The notes under the pieces: model-generated
What the model was told of the DNA's origin: nothing
The model's database searches: none
What the model saw: the letters and a program-made list of their open reading frames with translations, nothing else
In this document: in pieces, positions 39,236-45,802 of the stretch
How the letters are laid out: each line of letters begins with the position of its first letter
Numbering within the stretch: the stretch's first letter is position 1
Made by a program: the position numbers and the translations under genes
From: an uncultured Prevotellaceae bacterium
GTDB lineage: Bacteria > Bacteroidota > Bacteroidia > Bacteroidales > Bacteroidaceae
DNA: 45,802 bases
Direction of reading: 5' to 3'
Assembly: GCA_902763615.1 (NCBI GenBank)
Contig: CACWSX010000034.1
Coordinates: 1 to 45,802 of the forward strand

Positions 39236-39886
39236 CTACTGCAACTTAACCAACCCCAATTTCTTGAGAATAGGTATGATAACTTTAGGCGAATAGCGTT
39301 GTTTCTTTTTCTCGATAGCCTGATATTCTGCCTGCAAATCCTCATGCCCTTCTAATAGTTCAAGCATGTATTTCTCATCAATGGGTTTTATTATTGCGTC
39401 ATCTGTAGAAGTGGGTGTTAGGATGTAGCATTGATAATCATCATCATTCGAAGAGGCAGCGATGGCACCGCCTAATACTCCAAACATCATTGCTGCACCA
39501 GCCGTATTGGATCGTGATTTAGTACTCAGGGCGATAAAAAGGAACTGATCTTTGTCATAGACACAAGCCGACGAGTACCAATTGCCAAACTTGAGTCCTT
39601 TGACAGCAAATCCACGACAATTCACATAAAGGGAGTCGTTGTGTATCAGAAAACGGGCATTCTTTTTGAGTATCTTGTCTGTTTCTTTATCGCCTGTTAT
39701 GGGCTTATAGTTGGCTCCTCCCCACCAAAGGGACTTGTTTCCAGAACGATATTCGAACTCTACCTGTTCCAGGGGATGCCATATATTGGACATATAGTCT
39801 GTATATGACAGGCAATATTTGTTTTGAGCCTCGCAAACAGGATATGAGCTTGCAAACAAAAACAGAGATAATATTATTTTTTTCAT
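39236..39886 (-). CDS. Exported protein, DUF6563-like
   Basis: 216 residues, signal peptide MKKIILSLFLFASSYPVCEA. The features LWWGGANYKP, FLIHNDSLYVNCRGFAVKGL, NWYSSACVYDKDQF, the glycine-rich MMFGVLGGAIAASS (a possible membrane-interacting segment) and DEKYMLELLEGHEDLQAEY fit my recollection of DUF6563-type proteins. The function is unknown. It has a promoter-like box at 39993-40000 and stands alone between REP elements. Confidence 0.6.
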   Translation of the reverse strand: MKKIILSLFLFASSYPVCEAQNKYCLSYTDYMSNIWHPLEQVEFEYRSGNKSLWWGGANYKPITGDKETDKILKKNARFLIHNDSLYVNCRGFAVKGLKFGNWYSSACVYDKDQFLFIALSTKSRSNTAGAAMMFGVLGGAIAASSNDDDYQCYILTPTSTDDAIIKPIDEKYMLELLEGHEDLQAEYQAIEKKKQRYSPKVIIPILKKLGLVKLQ

Positions 39887-39992
39887 TTCAGATTGAATTT
39901 ATGGAAGTAAACTTTTCATTTCATCTATTTTATATAACACCCGAGCAAGGCAAATCATGCGCGAGAGGGTGCTATTTTTAACAAAACTTGTG

Positions 39993-40000
39993 CAAAGATA
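39993..40000 (-). promoter_or_regulatory. -7 box of the DUF6563-like gene
   Basis: The minus strand reads TATCTTTG about 107 bp upstream of the start. The surrounding GAGGGTGCTATTTTTAACAA resembles the serpin 1 leader near 33365. I see no gene in the rest of 39887-40212. Confidence 0.5.
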
Positions 40001-40212
40001 CGACTTTTTTCAATACGTTGTATCAAATGGGGCGTTTCATTTTTGGCTGGTTTTTTCGATTTTTGACGCAAAACAAAGAGCCAACCTCTTGTAACACAAA
40101 CAATTGGTTTCAAATCAGTCCTTTTGAAAAATGAAACGCATAGATGACTGATACTATAGATCAAAACTGGCTTTAAAGAGAATCTCACGAGAGCGTAAAC
40201 GATTGATGGAGT

Positions 40213-40239
40213 ACACAATAGGAACCGACCCTACTGTGT
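40213..40239. repeat. REP-like hairpin element, family D, copy 3
   Basis: ACACAATAGG and CCTACTGTGT flank AACCGAC, with one base changed in the loop relative to copies 1 and 2. Confidence 0.75.
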
Positions 40240-40258
40240 AATTTGACTCTCCTGTGTA

Positions 40259-40702
40259 TCACCTGGGATTAAAAATACATTTCCAGTCTGTACTATTATC
40301 TACAAAATCAATCGTCTGTTCAGTGCTTTCCCAATTAACAACATTTCCATCTGGATAAAAGACAGAATCGCAATAAACGCATGACTTAAACATTGAATAG
40401 ATGAAATAGTATACCTTGTCATTCCATTTACATTGATAGATAGATGGCTGAGTTGTCAAATATGTTGAATAATCTATCACCTTATTGATGTCCTTATTCT
40501 CTGAGTAGTTTCGATTAATCTGATCAATCATCGTGGAAATCCAGATTGGCAGGTCACTCTGAGAAACTTCCCCATAAGTGGCATTCATAAACGATAATGA
40601 AATATCGTTGGCTTTCACTTCATTCACTTCGTCATCACTTCTACATCCTGTCATCCCTACCGATAAAACAAGAACCATCGAATAAAACAAAATCTTTCTC
40701 AT
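40259..40702 (-). CDS. Hypothetical lipoprotein, 147 aa
   Basis: Lipoprotein signal with lipobox MTGC (C20) in MRKILFYSMVLVLSVGMTGC. The mature part has QSDLPIWISTMIDQINRNYS and STYLTTQPSIYQCKWNDKVY, followed by YFIYSMFKSCVYCDSVFYPD, with paired cysteines (C-x2-C). The beta-strand pattern SIYQCKWNDKVYYFIY suggests a small beta domain. No family recognised. It lies 29 bp downstream of the end of the OMP operon, same strand, and could be read-through expressed. Confidence 0.6.
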   Translation of the reverse strand: MRKILFYSMVLVLSVGMTGCRSDDEVNEVKANDISLSFMNATYGEVSQSDLPIWISTMIDQINRNYSENKDINKVIDYSTYLTTQPSIYQCKWNDKVYYFIYSMFKSCVYCDSVFYPDGNVVNWESTEQTIDFVDNSTDWKCIFNPR

Positions 40703-40731
40703 ACATTATTAATTTTAATTGTTAGAAAATA

Positions 40732-43425
40732 CTATTTTGATAACTTTTCAGCACGCTGTCGCTCTGTGTCCTTCGTGTCGTGATGGATACGGCGGACCTT
40801 CTTACTGCCGAGGGAATAAGTGGCTGTGAGACCAATGTAATGAGCATGATGATTGGTGTGGCTGAACTGGTATTGCGTTGTAAAATTATCATATTTTGAA
40901 TATACTTTATTCATGGTTTCATTGGTAACATATTGATGGAAAGGATCATTGGCCACAAGCGATAACCTAAGACGATCGTCCAGCATCGAATAACGCAAGG
41001 CAAAAAAGAAATAGCCATAGCTGTCGGTCTTGGTGGTGCCAGTATAGTCAGAGAACCAATGCTGATATCGGGAATTTAGCAGAAGTGTATGTCGGCGGTT
41101 CAGATACAAGTCGGCAGAAATACCCAGATTTTCCCCCCATCCATGGAATTTATATGGAGCAATAAAAAAATTAGGAGATGCGTTCTCAAGATCCAGATAA
41201 TAGGTCTCACCTTCGATTGAGGCGAATAAATTGGGGGTTAGTTGATGCTGGTAACGAAGATAAAAGCCCGTCTTATCTACCCGGTCTAAATTTTCAGGGA
41301 ATGAACACAAATATAATTTTACTGGTGTCGAATATAATAATCCAACTTCCGTACTCTGTTCCACCTTGTTACTGGTGTGATGATGATAGCCGGAAACAAA
41401 TAGTCCATGATGGTTATGATAGTTTAGTTCTATGTTGCTCGTCCGACTGACTTCCAGTTTGGGATTACCCTCAAAATATTCAAACCCGGTTTTGAAAATA
41501 CGAAGGGGATTAAGGTCATAGAAGTTGGGGCGTATTGTACCTGTACCCCATATCAAACTGACCTGATGTCCATCCTTCGGTTTGAAAGAGAAACTGAACG
41601 ACGGCAACCAGTAGTCACGTGTTGATAATGTTGACAAATTAGATGGAGGATCGTTGGCGACAATACTACTAGATGATGGCGTACCAACTGGAGCAATTAC
41701 GGCATCTACATCTCTATTCTGACCTATATGTTCATAGCGGAGGCCCATCTTAATAGCGTATATATCCCATTCATGATGAAATGACAGGAAAGCAGCCTTG
41801 GTCTTTTCCTGAGAATCGAAGTCGTCACGTCTTATACCTAGATGATAGACGTATGTCGTAGGCGTGTGTCGTAAACGGCCTTGATTATTGATGTTTGTAT
41901 AGGAAACACCTGCATCGATGGTTACGAAGTTGAATGGTAGCGACATGTCCAATCTGACAGACTGAATGTGATAGTCTGTTGCACATTGCCATTCAGTCAA
42001 ATCTTTTTTTACAACAGACGAAAATAATGATGAACTATCGTACAAAACATGAGTCTTAGTATCGTCATCTTTCTTGTAATTGTTGTAGGTGAGACAGATT
42101 TGTTTCCCTTTCGTGTCGAACCGCCAATCGCAGTAGGCAGTCAGACTCTTTGTCATTGTATTGTCGTCAGGTAATAATTCTGCTTCAGACCATGAGAAGT
42201 TCATAAAACCTTCTGTTGTTCTATCTGACCAAAGAGTATGCCATGATAACATTGTTCCCAATTCTAGATTTTTGGTAGGAAGATAGCGAAGCATCAGATT
42301 AGCAGCCACCTCTTTATCTGTTTGTTTGGAGCGGGTATCTGATGTACAAAATATCATATTGGGAATATTATAATCCGTTACATTGTCCGTTGTCTGCGTG
42401 GTGCGGCCACCGTGGGCATCAAGTGTCATGTCGAACTTCTTGGACGCATAACTGACAGAGGCGCTGGCTCGCTCGCTCCAATCATCGCTAAGACCAGCTT
42501 CTGCGCTGACGTCACCTCGCCAGCCGAGTGTCTGGTCACGTCGCATGACGATGTTGATATAACCGCCACCCATCTCCATCATGTCGCGACCTGATGGAAT
42601 GGAAATCACCTCGATGCGCTCGATATCCTCAGAGCGCAGGGTCCAGAGTTTCTGCTGGATGGCCTCGTTGCCCATATCCGTAATGCGTCCGTTGAGCATG
42701 AAGCGGGCAGTTCCCTTGCCAAGAATCATGACGCGTCCTCCCGCCATGTTCACCATCGGCACACGGCTGAGCAATTCCTGGGCATTGAGCCCACGGGCAA
42801 ACTCGTCGTTACTCACGATATACTGCAGACGGTCAGCCTCGCTGCGGATGACGGGCATTCGTCCGCTGACATTGACGTTGCTCAGGTAATTATTCTCCAT
42901 CTGCAATCGGATGGTGCCTGCATCGCCGATGGGCATCACCCGTTCGATGGTCTTGAATCCCACACAACTGATCCTGACCTTGGCACGCTCTGCCCCGCAG
43001 GGAATCACGAAGTCGCCAGCCTCATTGCTCACACCGCCACCAATACAAACAGAATCGGACGGGGGAAAGAGGGTGATATTGGCGTAGGCAACGGGCTGGT
43101 GGTCGGGACCTACCAGACGCCCTCTGAGTTTCGTGCGGTCTTTCTGGATGCACTCCACGAGGATGTCGCGGCCCTTGACATGTACTCTGACGGGATAGAA
43201 CCCGCAGACTTCGCGCACGGCATCGGGCAGCGAGCGGCCCCGCTTCACGGTCTTGGTAACGGTGAAGTCCTCCAACTCATCATAGACAAAGGAGATGTCG
43301 TAATGCTTCGACGATTTGTCGAGCTCGATCAATGCCTCTGAGAGTGAAGTGCCCTGAAATGTGTGCTGCGCCTGAGCCAGGATGCTGAGAGCACATGAGA
43401 GCGTAATGAACAGGATGCGTTTCAT
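40732..43425 (-). CDS. Outer-membrane beta-barrel receptor (STN + CarboxypepD-reg-like + OMP_b-brl_3)
   Basis: 897 residues. A signal peptide (MKRILFITLSCALSILAQA) precedes an STN-like domain (SLSEALIELDKSSKHYDISF to about 85). A carboxypeptidase-regulatory-like beta-sandwich follows (LRGRLVGPDHQPVAYANITL). A plug domain (NAQELLSRVPMVNMAGGRVM, IERIEVISIPSGRDMMEMGG) and a 22-strand-type barrel of the OMP_b-brl_3 family end it. It is TonB-dependent-receptor-like, but no SusD partner is present. With the ECF sigma and anti-sigma upstream, a trans-envelope signalling role via the STN domain is likely. The ligand is unknown. Confidence 0.85.
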   Translation of the reverse strand: MKRILFITLSCALSILAQAQHTFQGTSLSEALIELDKSSKHYDISFVYDELEDFTVTKTVKRGRSLPDAVREVCGFYPVRVHVKGRDILVECIQKDRTKLRGRLVGPDHQPVAYANITLFPPSDSVCIGGGVSNEAGDFVIPCGAERAKVRISCVGFKTIERVMPIGDAGTIRLQMENNYLSNVNVSGRMPVIRSEADRLQYIVSNDEFARGLNAQELLSRVPMVNMAGGRVMILGKGTARFMLNGRITDMGNEAIQQKLWTLRSEDIERIEVISIPSGRDMMEMGGGYINIVMRRDQTLGWRGDVSAEAGLSDDWSERASASVSYASKKFDMTLDAHGGRTTQTTDNVTDYNIPNMIFCTSDTRSKQTDKEVAANLMLRYLPTKNLELGTMLSWHTLWSDRTTEGFMNFSWSEAELLPDDNTMTKSLTAYCDWRFDTKGKQICLTYNNYKKDDDTKTHVLYDSSSLFSSVVKKDLTEWQCATDYHIQSVRLDMSLPFNFVTIDAGVSYTNINNQGRLRHTPTTYVYHLGIRRDDFDSQEKTKAAFLSFHHEWDIYAIKMGLRYEHIGQNRDVDAVIAPVGTPSSSSIVANDPPSNLSTLSTRDYWLPSFSFSFKPKDGHQVSLIWGTGTIRPNFYDLNPLRIFKTGFEYFEGNPKLEVSRTSNIELNYHNHHGLFVSGYHHHTSNKVEQSTEVGLLYSTPVKLYLCSFPENLDRVDKTGFYLRYQHQLTPNLFASIEGETYYLDLENASPNFFIAPYKFHGWGENLGISADLYLNRRHTLLLNSRYQHWFSDYTGTTKTDSYGYFFFALRYSMLDDRLRLSLVANDPFHQYVTNETMNKVYSKYDNFTTQYQFSHTNHHAHYIGLTATYSLGSKKVRRIHHDTKDTERQRAEKLSK

Positions 43426-43427
43426 GA

Positions 43428-43985
43428 CTACTCAGCAATGATTTGTTTATTGGTCTGACGGATGTTGACCTTTTCGAAGTGGTTCAGTCGCTCTACGATC
43501 TGACTCAATGGGGCAGCGGTGTTCCACTTGGTGTACAGGCGGATATGACGGGATTGCTCATTGCGGTAGTCCACTTCCAGATGGTAATGGTCTGCCAGCT
43601 CGCCGAGTATCTGTTGCAGCTCTGCATTCTCGAAGGTGCGGATGGTGTCGGATTCCGGGAGTTGAGAGTTGAGAGTTGAGGGTTGAGAGGTGGCTACCGC
43701 CTCCGTCTCTTGACTCCTGACTTCTGTCTTCTCACTCCTCATGATATGCACGGCTGCAAAGGTAAGGCCCGACAGCAGGATGATGCCGACGAACATGGCG
43801 GCTATCTTCCAGAGCCTCCTGGCTTTGTCGCGCTTGGTATTCCGCTGGATAAAGCCTTCTTCAGCTTTCACCATCAGCTCGTAGTATGCCCGCATGTCGG
43901 GGTCGCTCATCAACTGTTGCAGTTCCTCGTCCGTATAGTCCTGCGGACGCTCTGTCATACGGAGCAGATCTTCGATATCTTTCAT
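43428..43985 (-). CDS. Short anti-sigma-like membrane protein (DUF4974-type C-terminus, no FecR domain)
   Basis: 185 residues. Cytoplasmic N-terminus about 1-60 (LLRMTERPQDYTDEELQQLM), one membrane segment about 62-80 (KIAAMFVGIILLSGLTFAAV), then a linker and a DUF4974-like periplasmic domain (AELQQILGELADHYHLEVDY onward). The usual FecR domain of about 100 residues is absent. The linker is built from two in-frame short repeats (43652-43690, 43705-43740), giving RSEKTEVRSQETEA and QPSTLNSQLPES. It is coupled to the sigma gene by ATGA and followed by the OMP gene after 2 bp. It probably controls the sigma factor in response to the OMP. Confidence 0.75.
   Translation of the reverse strand: MKDIEDLLRMTERPQDYTDEELQQLMSDPDMRAYYELMVKAEEGFIQRNTKRDKARRLWKIAAMFVGIILLSGLTFAAVHIMRSEKTEVRSQETEAVATSQPSTLNSQLPESDTIRTFENAELQQILGELADHYHLEVDYRNEQSRHIRLYTKWNTAAPLSQIVERLNHFEKVNIRQTNKQIIAE
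43652..43690 (-). repeat. In-frame GTTGAGA short repeat in the anti-sigma gene
   Basis: AGTTGAGAGTTGAGAGTTGA and GGGTTGAGAGG code on the minus strand for QPSTLNSQLP. Period about 7 bp. Confidence 0.75.
43705..43740 (-). repeat. In-frame AGTCAGGAGT/GAGAAGACAG short repeat in the anti-sigma gene
   Basis: The minus strand reads GAGTGAGAAGACAGAAGTCA then GGAGTCAAGAG, encoding RSEKTEVRSQETE just after the membrane segment. It is related to the mrp insert at 26586. Confidence 0.65.
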
Positions 43986-44479
43986 ATGCCTGTAGGATTA
44001 AATTTCTCTTTTAGTGTTTGCAGGGCCTTGGCCAGGTGTTTGTAGACGGCCTTTTCGCTGATGCCGAGCCGGGCAGCTATCTCCCAGTAGCGCAGTCCCT
44101 CGTCGAATCGCAGTTGGAACACGCGCCAGGTCTGTTTGGAAAGAGTTCTTTCCGCATAGTCGATCATCTCTGCTACAGGTTCCTGCTGGCTTTCTGTCGA
44201 CGTCATACTGGGATCAGAGAGCGACAGTCTGCGTTCCACTCTTTCACGAAGCGTCAGTCTGTGGATGCGATCAATGCAGAGATTGCGGATGGTCACCATC
44301 AGACAGCTCTCCTCATGCCCTTCTGGCAATCTCAGCGAACCTTCCGCTACTCTGGCGAACACATCGCTCACAGCGTCATTGGCATCGGCTTCGTCCTTCA
44401 ACATCTGCGTTGCCTTCGTCAACAACCGCTGATAACTGCCGGTATATAATTCTTCTATTTCTGTCTTTTTTGTACTCAT
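43982..44479 (-). CDS. ECF-type RNA polymerase sigma factor
   Basis: 165 residues from 44479 (MSTKKTEIEELYTGSYQRLL). Region 2 is seen in MLKDEADANDAVSDVFARVA, and region 4 in LSKQTWRVFQLRFDEGLRYW then EIAARLGISEKAVYKHLAKA. I start at 44479 rather than 44503, since the eight extra residues lie in an AT-rich leader. It overlaps the anti-sigma gene by ATGA. A promoter of the standard type is at 44730-44760. The 230-bp leader between promoter and gene carries two hairpin elements. Confidence 0.87.
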   Translation of the reverse strand: MSTKKTEIEELYTGSYQRLLTKATQMLKDEADANDAVSDVFARVAEGSLRLPEGHEESCLMVTIRNLCIDRIHRLTLRERVERRLSLSDPSMTSTESQQEPVAEMIDYAERTLSKQTWRVFQLRFDEGLRYWEIAARLGISEKAVYKHLAKALQTLKEKFNPTGI

Positions 44480-44532
44480 TCTATATATATAACGAATAAG
44501 CATCCCATTTTCCTACCCCCCTAGCTAAAAAA

Positions 44533-44565
44533 ATTACACAGTAGGGACGGTTCCTACTGTGTAAT
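44533..44565. repeat. REP-like hairpin element, family D, copy 4 (perfect 13-bp stem)
   Basis: ATTACACAGTAGG and CCTACTGTGTAAT flank GACGGTT. It lies in the leader of the ECF sigma transcript. Confidence 0.8.
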
Positions 44566-44605
44566 CTTTAACGAAAAAAGTTGCGGAAATGTTTGGTGGT
44601 TTATG

Positions 44606-44692
44606 ATAGCCATGGGGACAGGTACATAGCCATGGGGACAGGTACTTGAGTCATAGCAGTCGTCATACCCAAGTACCTGTCCCAGCGACTAC
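44606..44692. repeat. REP-like hairpin element, family C, copy 3, with a tandem 20-bp duplication
   Basis: ATAGCCATGGGGACAGGTAC occurs twice in a row (44606-44625, 44626-44645), the second leading into the family C hairpin GGGACAGGTACTTG (44635-44648) / CAAGTACCTGTCCC (44670-44683). Confidence 0.8.
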
Positions 44693-44729
44693 TTAAACAT
44701 GATTTATAAATCTTTCAACTGTCATGCTG

Positions 44730-44760
44730 CAAAGATAGTGCTTTTTTCTGAATATACAAA
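44730..44760 (-). promoter_or_regulatory. Promoter of the ECF sigma operon (TTTG-N19-TATCTTTG)
   Basis: The minus strand has TTTG at 44757-44760 and TATCTTTG at 44730-44737. Read leftwards it would transcribe the leader with the REP copies and then the sigma gene. Confidence 0.65.
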
Positions 44761-44769
44761 CTTTTCCGT

Positions 44770-45075
44770 TTAGGCTACAGCATAAAAGACTTGACCAACT
44801 CTGTCGATATGATCTCCAATGGGGGTTCCTTTTTTCTTCTGGTAATCCAATAGGTCAACAGTATAAAGAAGGTCTAAATCATCGATTTCACAAAGAATGC
44901 TTAGCAACAAGTTATAGTCGATGTCTTTACCTATCACTGCTAAATCAATATCAGAACCTGCACGGTAATTACCCTTTGACCTGGAGCCAAAGATCAGGAC
45001 TTTTTCGATATTCGCATGACGGCGAAATACATCTTGCAGTTCCTTGATAACCGTGTCGCTTAATCCAAATTTCAT
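44770..45075 (-). CDS. mntA: MntA-type nucleotidyltransferase antitoxin
   Basis: 101 residues with the nucleotidyltransferase motif G30-S31-R-S-K-G and S-D42-I-D44-L. In the type VII system MntA transfers AMP to a tyrosine of its HEPN toxin, which blocks RNase activity. The start overlaps the toxin stop by ATGA, giving the usual toxin-first order. It differs at only about 14 positions from the orphan at 6666-6971. Confidence 0.9.
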   Translation of the reverse strand: MKFGLSDTVIKELQDVFRRHANIEKVLIFGSRSKGNYRAGSDIDLAVIGKDIDYNLLLSILCEIDDLDLLYTVDLLDYQKKKGTPIGDHIDRVGQVFYAVA

Positions 45076-45512
45076 GTTTGCTGATAAGCTTGGTTTTGTG
45101 ACAACTCCTCCAAAGTTTTATCTAGTTGTTTTAGCAATGGTGCGTAGTCGCTATATATTAATCGGACAATAGGGAGAACTTCTTCTTCATCATAGACATG
45201 ACTCAGCGTATTTCTTGACTTGGCCATTTTCCGCCAATTGTCATGATCAGAAATCAATCCGTCTTCAAAAGCCATCTTCATTGTTCCATTTGGGCCTAAC
45301 ATAAAGTCGTAGCCCTTGTACTGCAGCACATCTTGTAACACCTTCCATGCTAACTCAAAAGTGTATTCAAATCGCTGCACAAGACCTTCAATTTCCAACT
45401 CCGACAAGTCGTCAATATACCTGTCAGCTTCCGTCACTGCCAGTAACCTAGTGCAAGCTTTATGAAAATTGGCATAACGCTGAATCCAACGAATATCTGT
45501 TTGTTGCTCCAT
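45072..45512 (-). CDS. hepT: HEPN-type toxin (HepT-like, nucleotidyltransferase substrate-binding family)
   Basis: 146 residues, helical. The HEPN RNase motif RX4HXY is present as R100-NTLS-H105-V-Y107, where Y107 is the expected AMPylation site of the partner. The N-terminal HI0074-like helices include FHKACTRLLAVTEADRYI. It is the toxin of the MNT/HEPN pair, cleaving RNA when not modified. The promoter is a standard TTTG-N20-TATCTTTG at 45531-45562. It overlaps mntA by ATGA. Confidence 0.9.
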   Translation of the reverse strand: MEQQTDIRWIQRYANFHKACTRLLAVTEADRYIDDLSELEIEGLVQRFEYTFELAWKVLQDVLQYKGYDFMLGPNGTMKMAFEDGLISDHDNWRKMAKSRNTLSHVYDEEEVLPIVRLIYSDYAPLLKQLDKTLEELSQNQAYQQT

Positions 45513-45530
45513 ATGCTATTTATTTTGGGG

Positions 45531-45562
45531 CAAAGATACGAAGTTTATTCGAGAATTCCAAA
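45531..45562 (-). promoter_or_regulatory. Promoter of the hepT-mntA pair (TTTG-N20-TATCTTTG)
   Basis: The minus strand has TTTG at 45559-45562 and TATCTTTG at 45531-45538 with exact 20-bp spacing, about 19 bp upstream of hepT. Confidence 0.75.
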
Positions 45563-45618
45563 TAATTCCGCGATATTCATCACATTATTATATCTTAGGA
45601 AATCCAAACATTACTGTC

Positions 45619-45655
45619 TGAAACAATGAAACAATGAAACATTTGCTAAATTCAT
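45619..45655 (+). repeat. TGAAACAATGAAACAATGAAA short repeat ending in TTTGCT
   Basis: Three TGAAACAA units, 9 bp apart, are followed by CATTTGCTAAATTC. The TTTGCT end echoes the AAGTGAA/TTTGCTGCCGC element. A similar repeat lies inverted at 31837-31872. Beyond it, up to 45802, the sequence is very AT-rich with no gene. Confidence 0.55.
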
Positions 45656-45802
45656 TAATTGAATTCGGATGGAATTGACAGTTAACGTTCGGATGGAGGA
45701 AGGTGAAACATCTTATTATTTATTATATTTTAATTTTATATATATTATAATATATATAAAATATATATAGAGGTTTCTATAAAATATCTGCACAAATCAA
45801 AA

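Noticed and set aside
39955-40218. Minus-strand frame of 87 codons starting in a REP element
   Set aside because: It covers the promoter of the DUF6563-like gene and has no recognisable composition of a protein.
1-45802. tRNA or rRNA genes, riboswitches
   Set aside because: None was recognised by eye on either strand. A covariance-model search would be needed to exclude short RNA genes.

Overview
The window looks like a chromosomal segment of a Bacteroidales bacterium, most likely Prevotella or a close relative. The reasons are the many -7 boxes of the TAnnTTTG type (usually TATCTTTG or TACCTTTG, several with TTTG 19-20 bp upstream), the gene families present (BspA-type leucine-rich repeats, C10 protease, OMP_b-brl_3 outer-membrane protein with an ECF sigma and a short DUF4974-type anti-sigma, GH140, DUF5053, lipoproteins), and core genes typical of the group. 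No rRNA, tRNA, CRISPR array or complete transposase was seen.

Layout. 195-4296: a Bax inhibitor-1-like membrane protein, then the lactate utilisation operon lutABC, with a four-helix-bundle (S23/IVS-like) gene inserted between lutB and lutC inside inverted copies of a short repeat. 4297-7000: an accessory stretch with a DUF5053 gene pair, an unknown exported protein, an 11-unit array with an exact 22-bp period, two identical 60-bp REP-like repeats, and an orphan MNT antitoxin gene whose HEPN toxin partner survives only as a scar. 7023-9815: a TlpA-like thioredoxin protein and a DKNYY-repeat protein. 9915-18288 (minus strand): a long co-oriented run of MATE transporter, cytidylate-kinase-like protein, phosphoesterase, rmlB, sigma-region-4-like protein, purT, fdtA, GNAT, fdtB-like aminotransferase and HAD. 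Several of these are steps of dTDP-3-amino-3,6-dideoxyhexose synthesis for surface glycans. 18378-28944: mostly housekeeping genes (subtilase, xseAB, ilvE, DUF805, trmB, BspA-like protein, Mrp ATPase, GH140 glycosidase). 29000-36140: a secreted C10 cysteine protease beside two lipoprotein serpins and two other lipoproteins, one possibly BsuPI-like. 36149-40702: an AT-rich stretch of gene remnants, small exported proteins and many REP hairpins. 40732-44479: an ECF sigma / anti-sigma / outer-membrane-protein operon. 44770-45512: an intact HEPN-MNT (type VII) toxin-antitoxin pair, nearly identical in its MNT half to the orphan at 6666.

The most unusual feature is a layer of small repeats overlaid on the genes. 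(i) A short element built from AAGTGAA-like units and ending in TTTGCTGCCGC sits at gene junctions, flanks the four-helix-bundle gene as inverted copies, and is inserted in frame inside the fdtB-like gene. (ii) Other short-period repeats (ATTGAAG, GTTGAGA, CACCCAT, TCTGAATA-like) are inserted in frame in xseA, the GH140 gene, the anti-sigma gene, fdtB and mrp. (iii) At least four families of REP-like hairpins occur, some of which now supply the stop codon and C-terminus of the neighbouring gene. (iv) The 22-bp phased array at 6169-6397 has no evident explanation.
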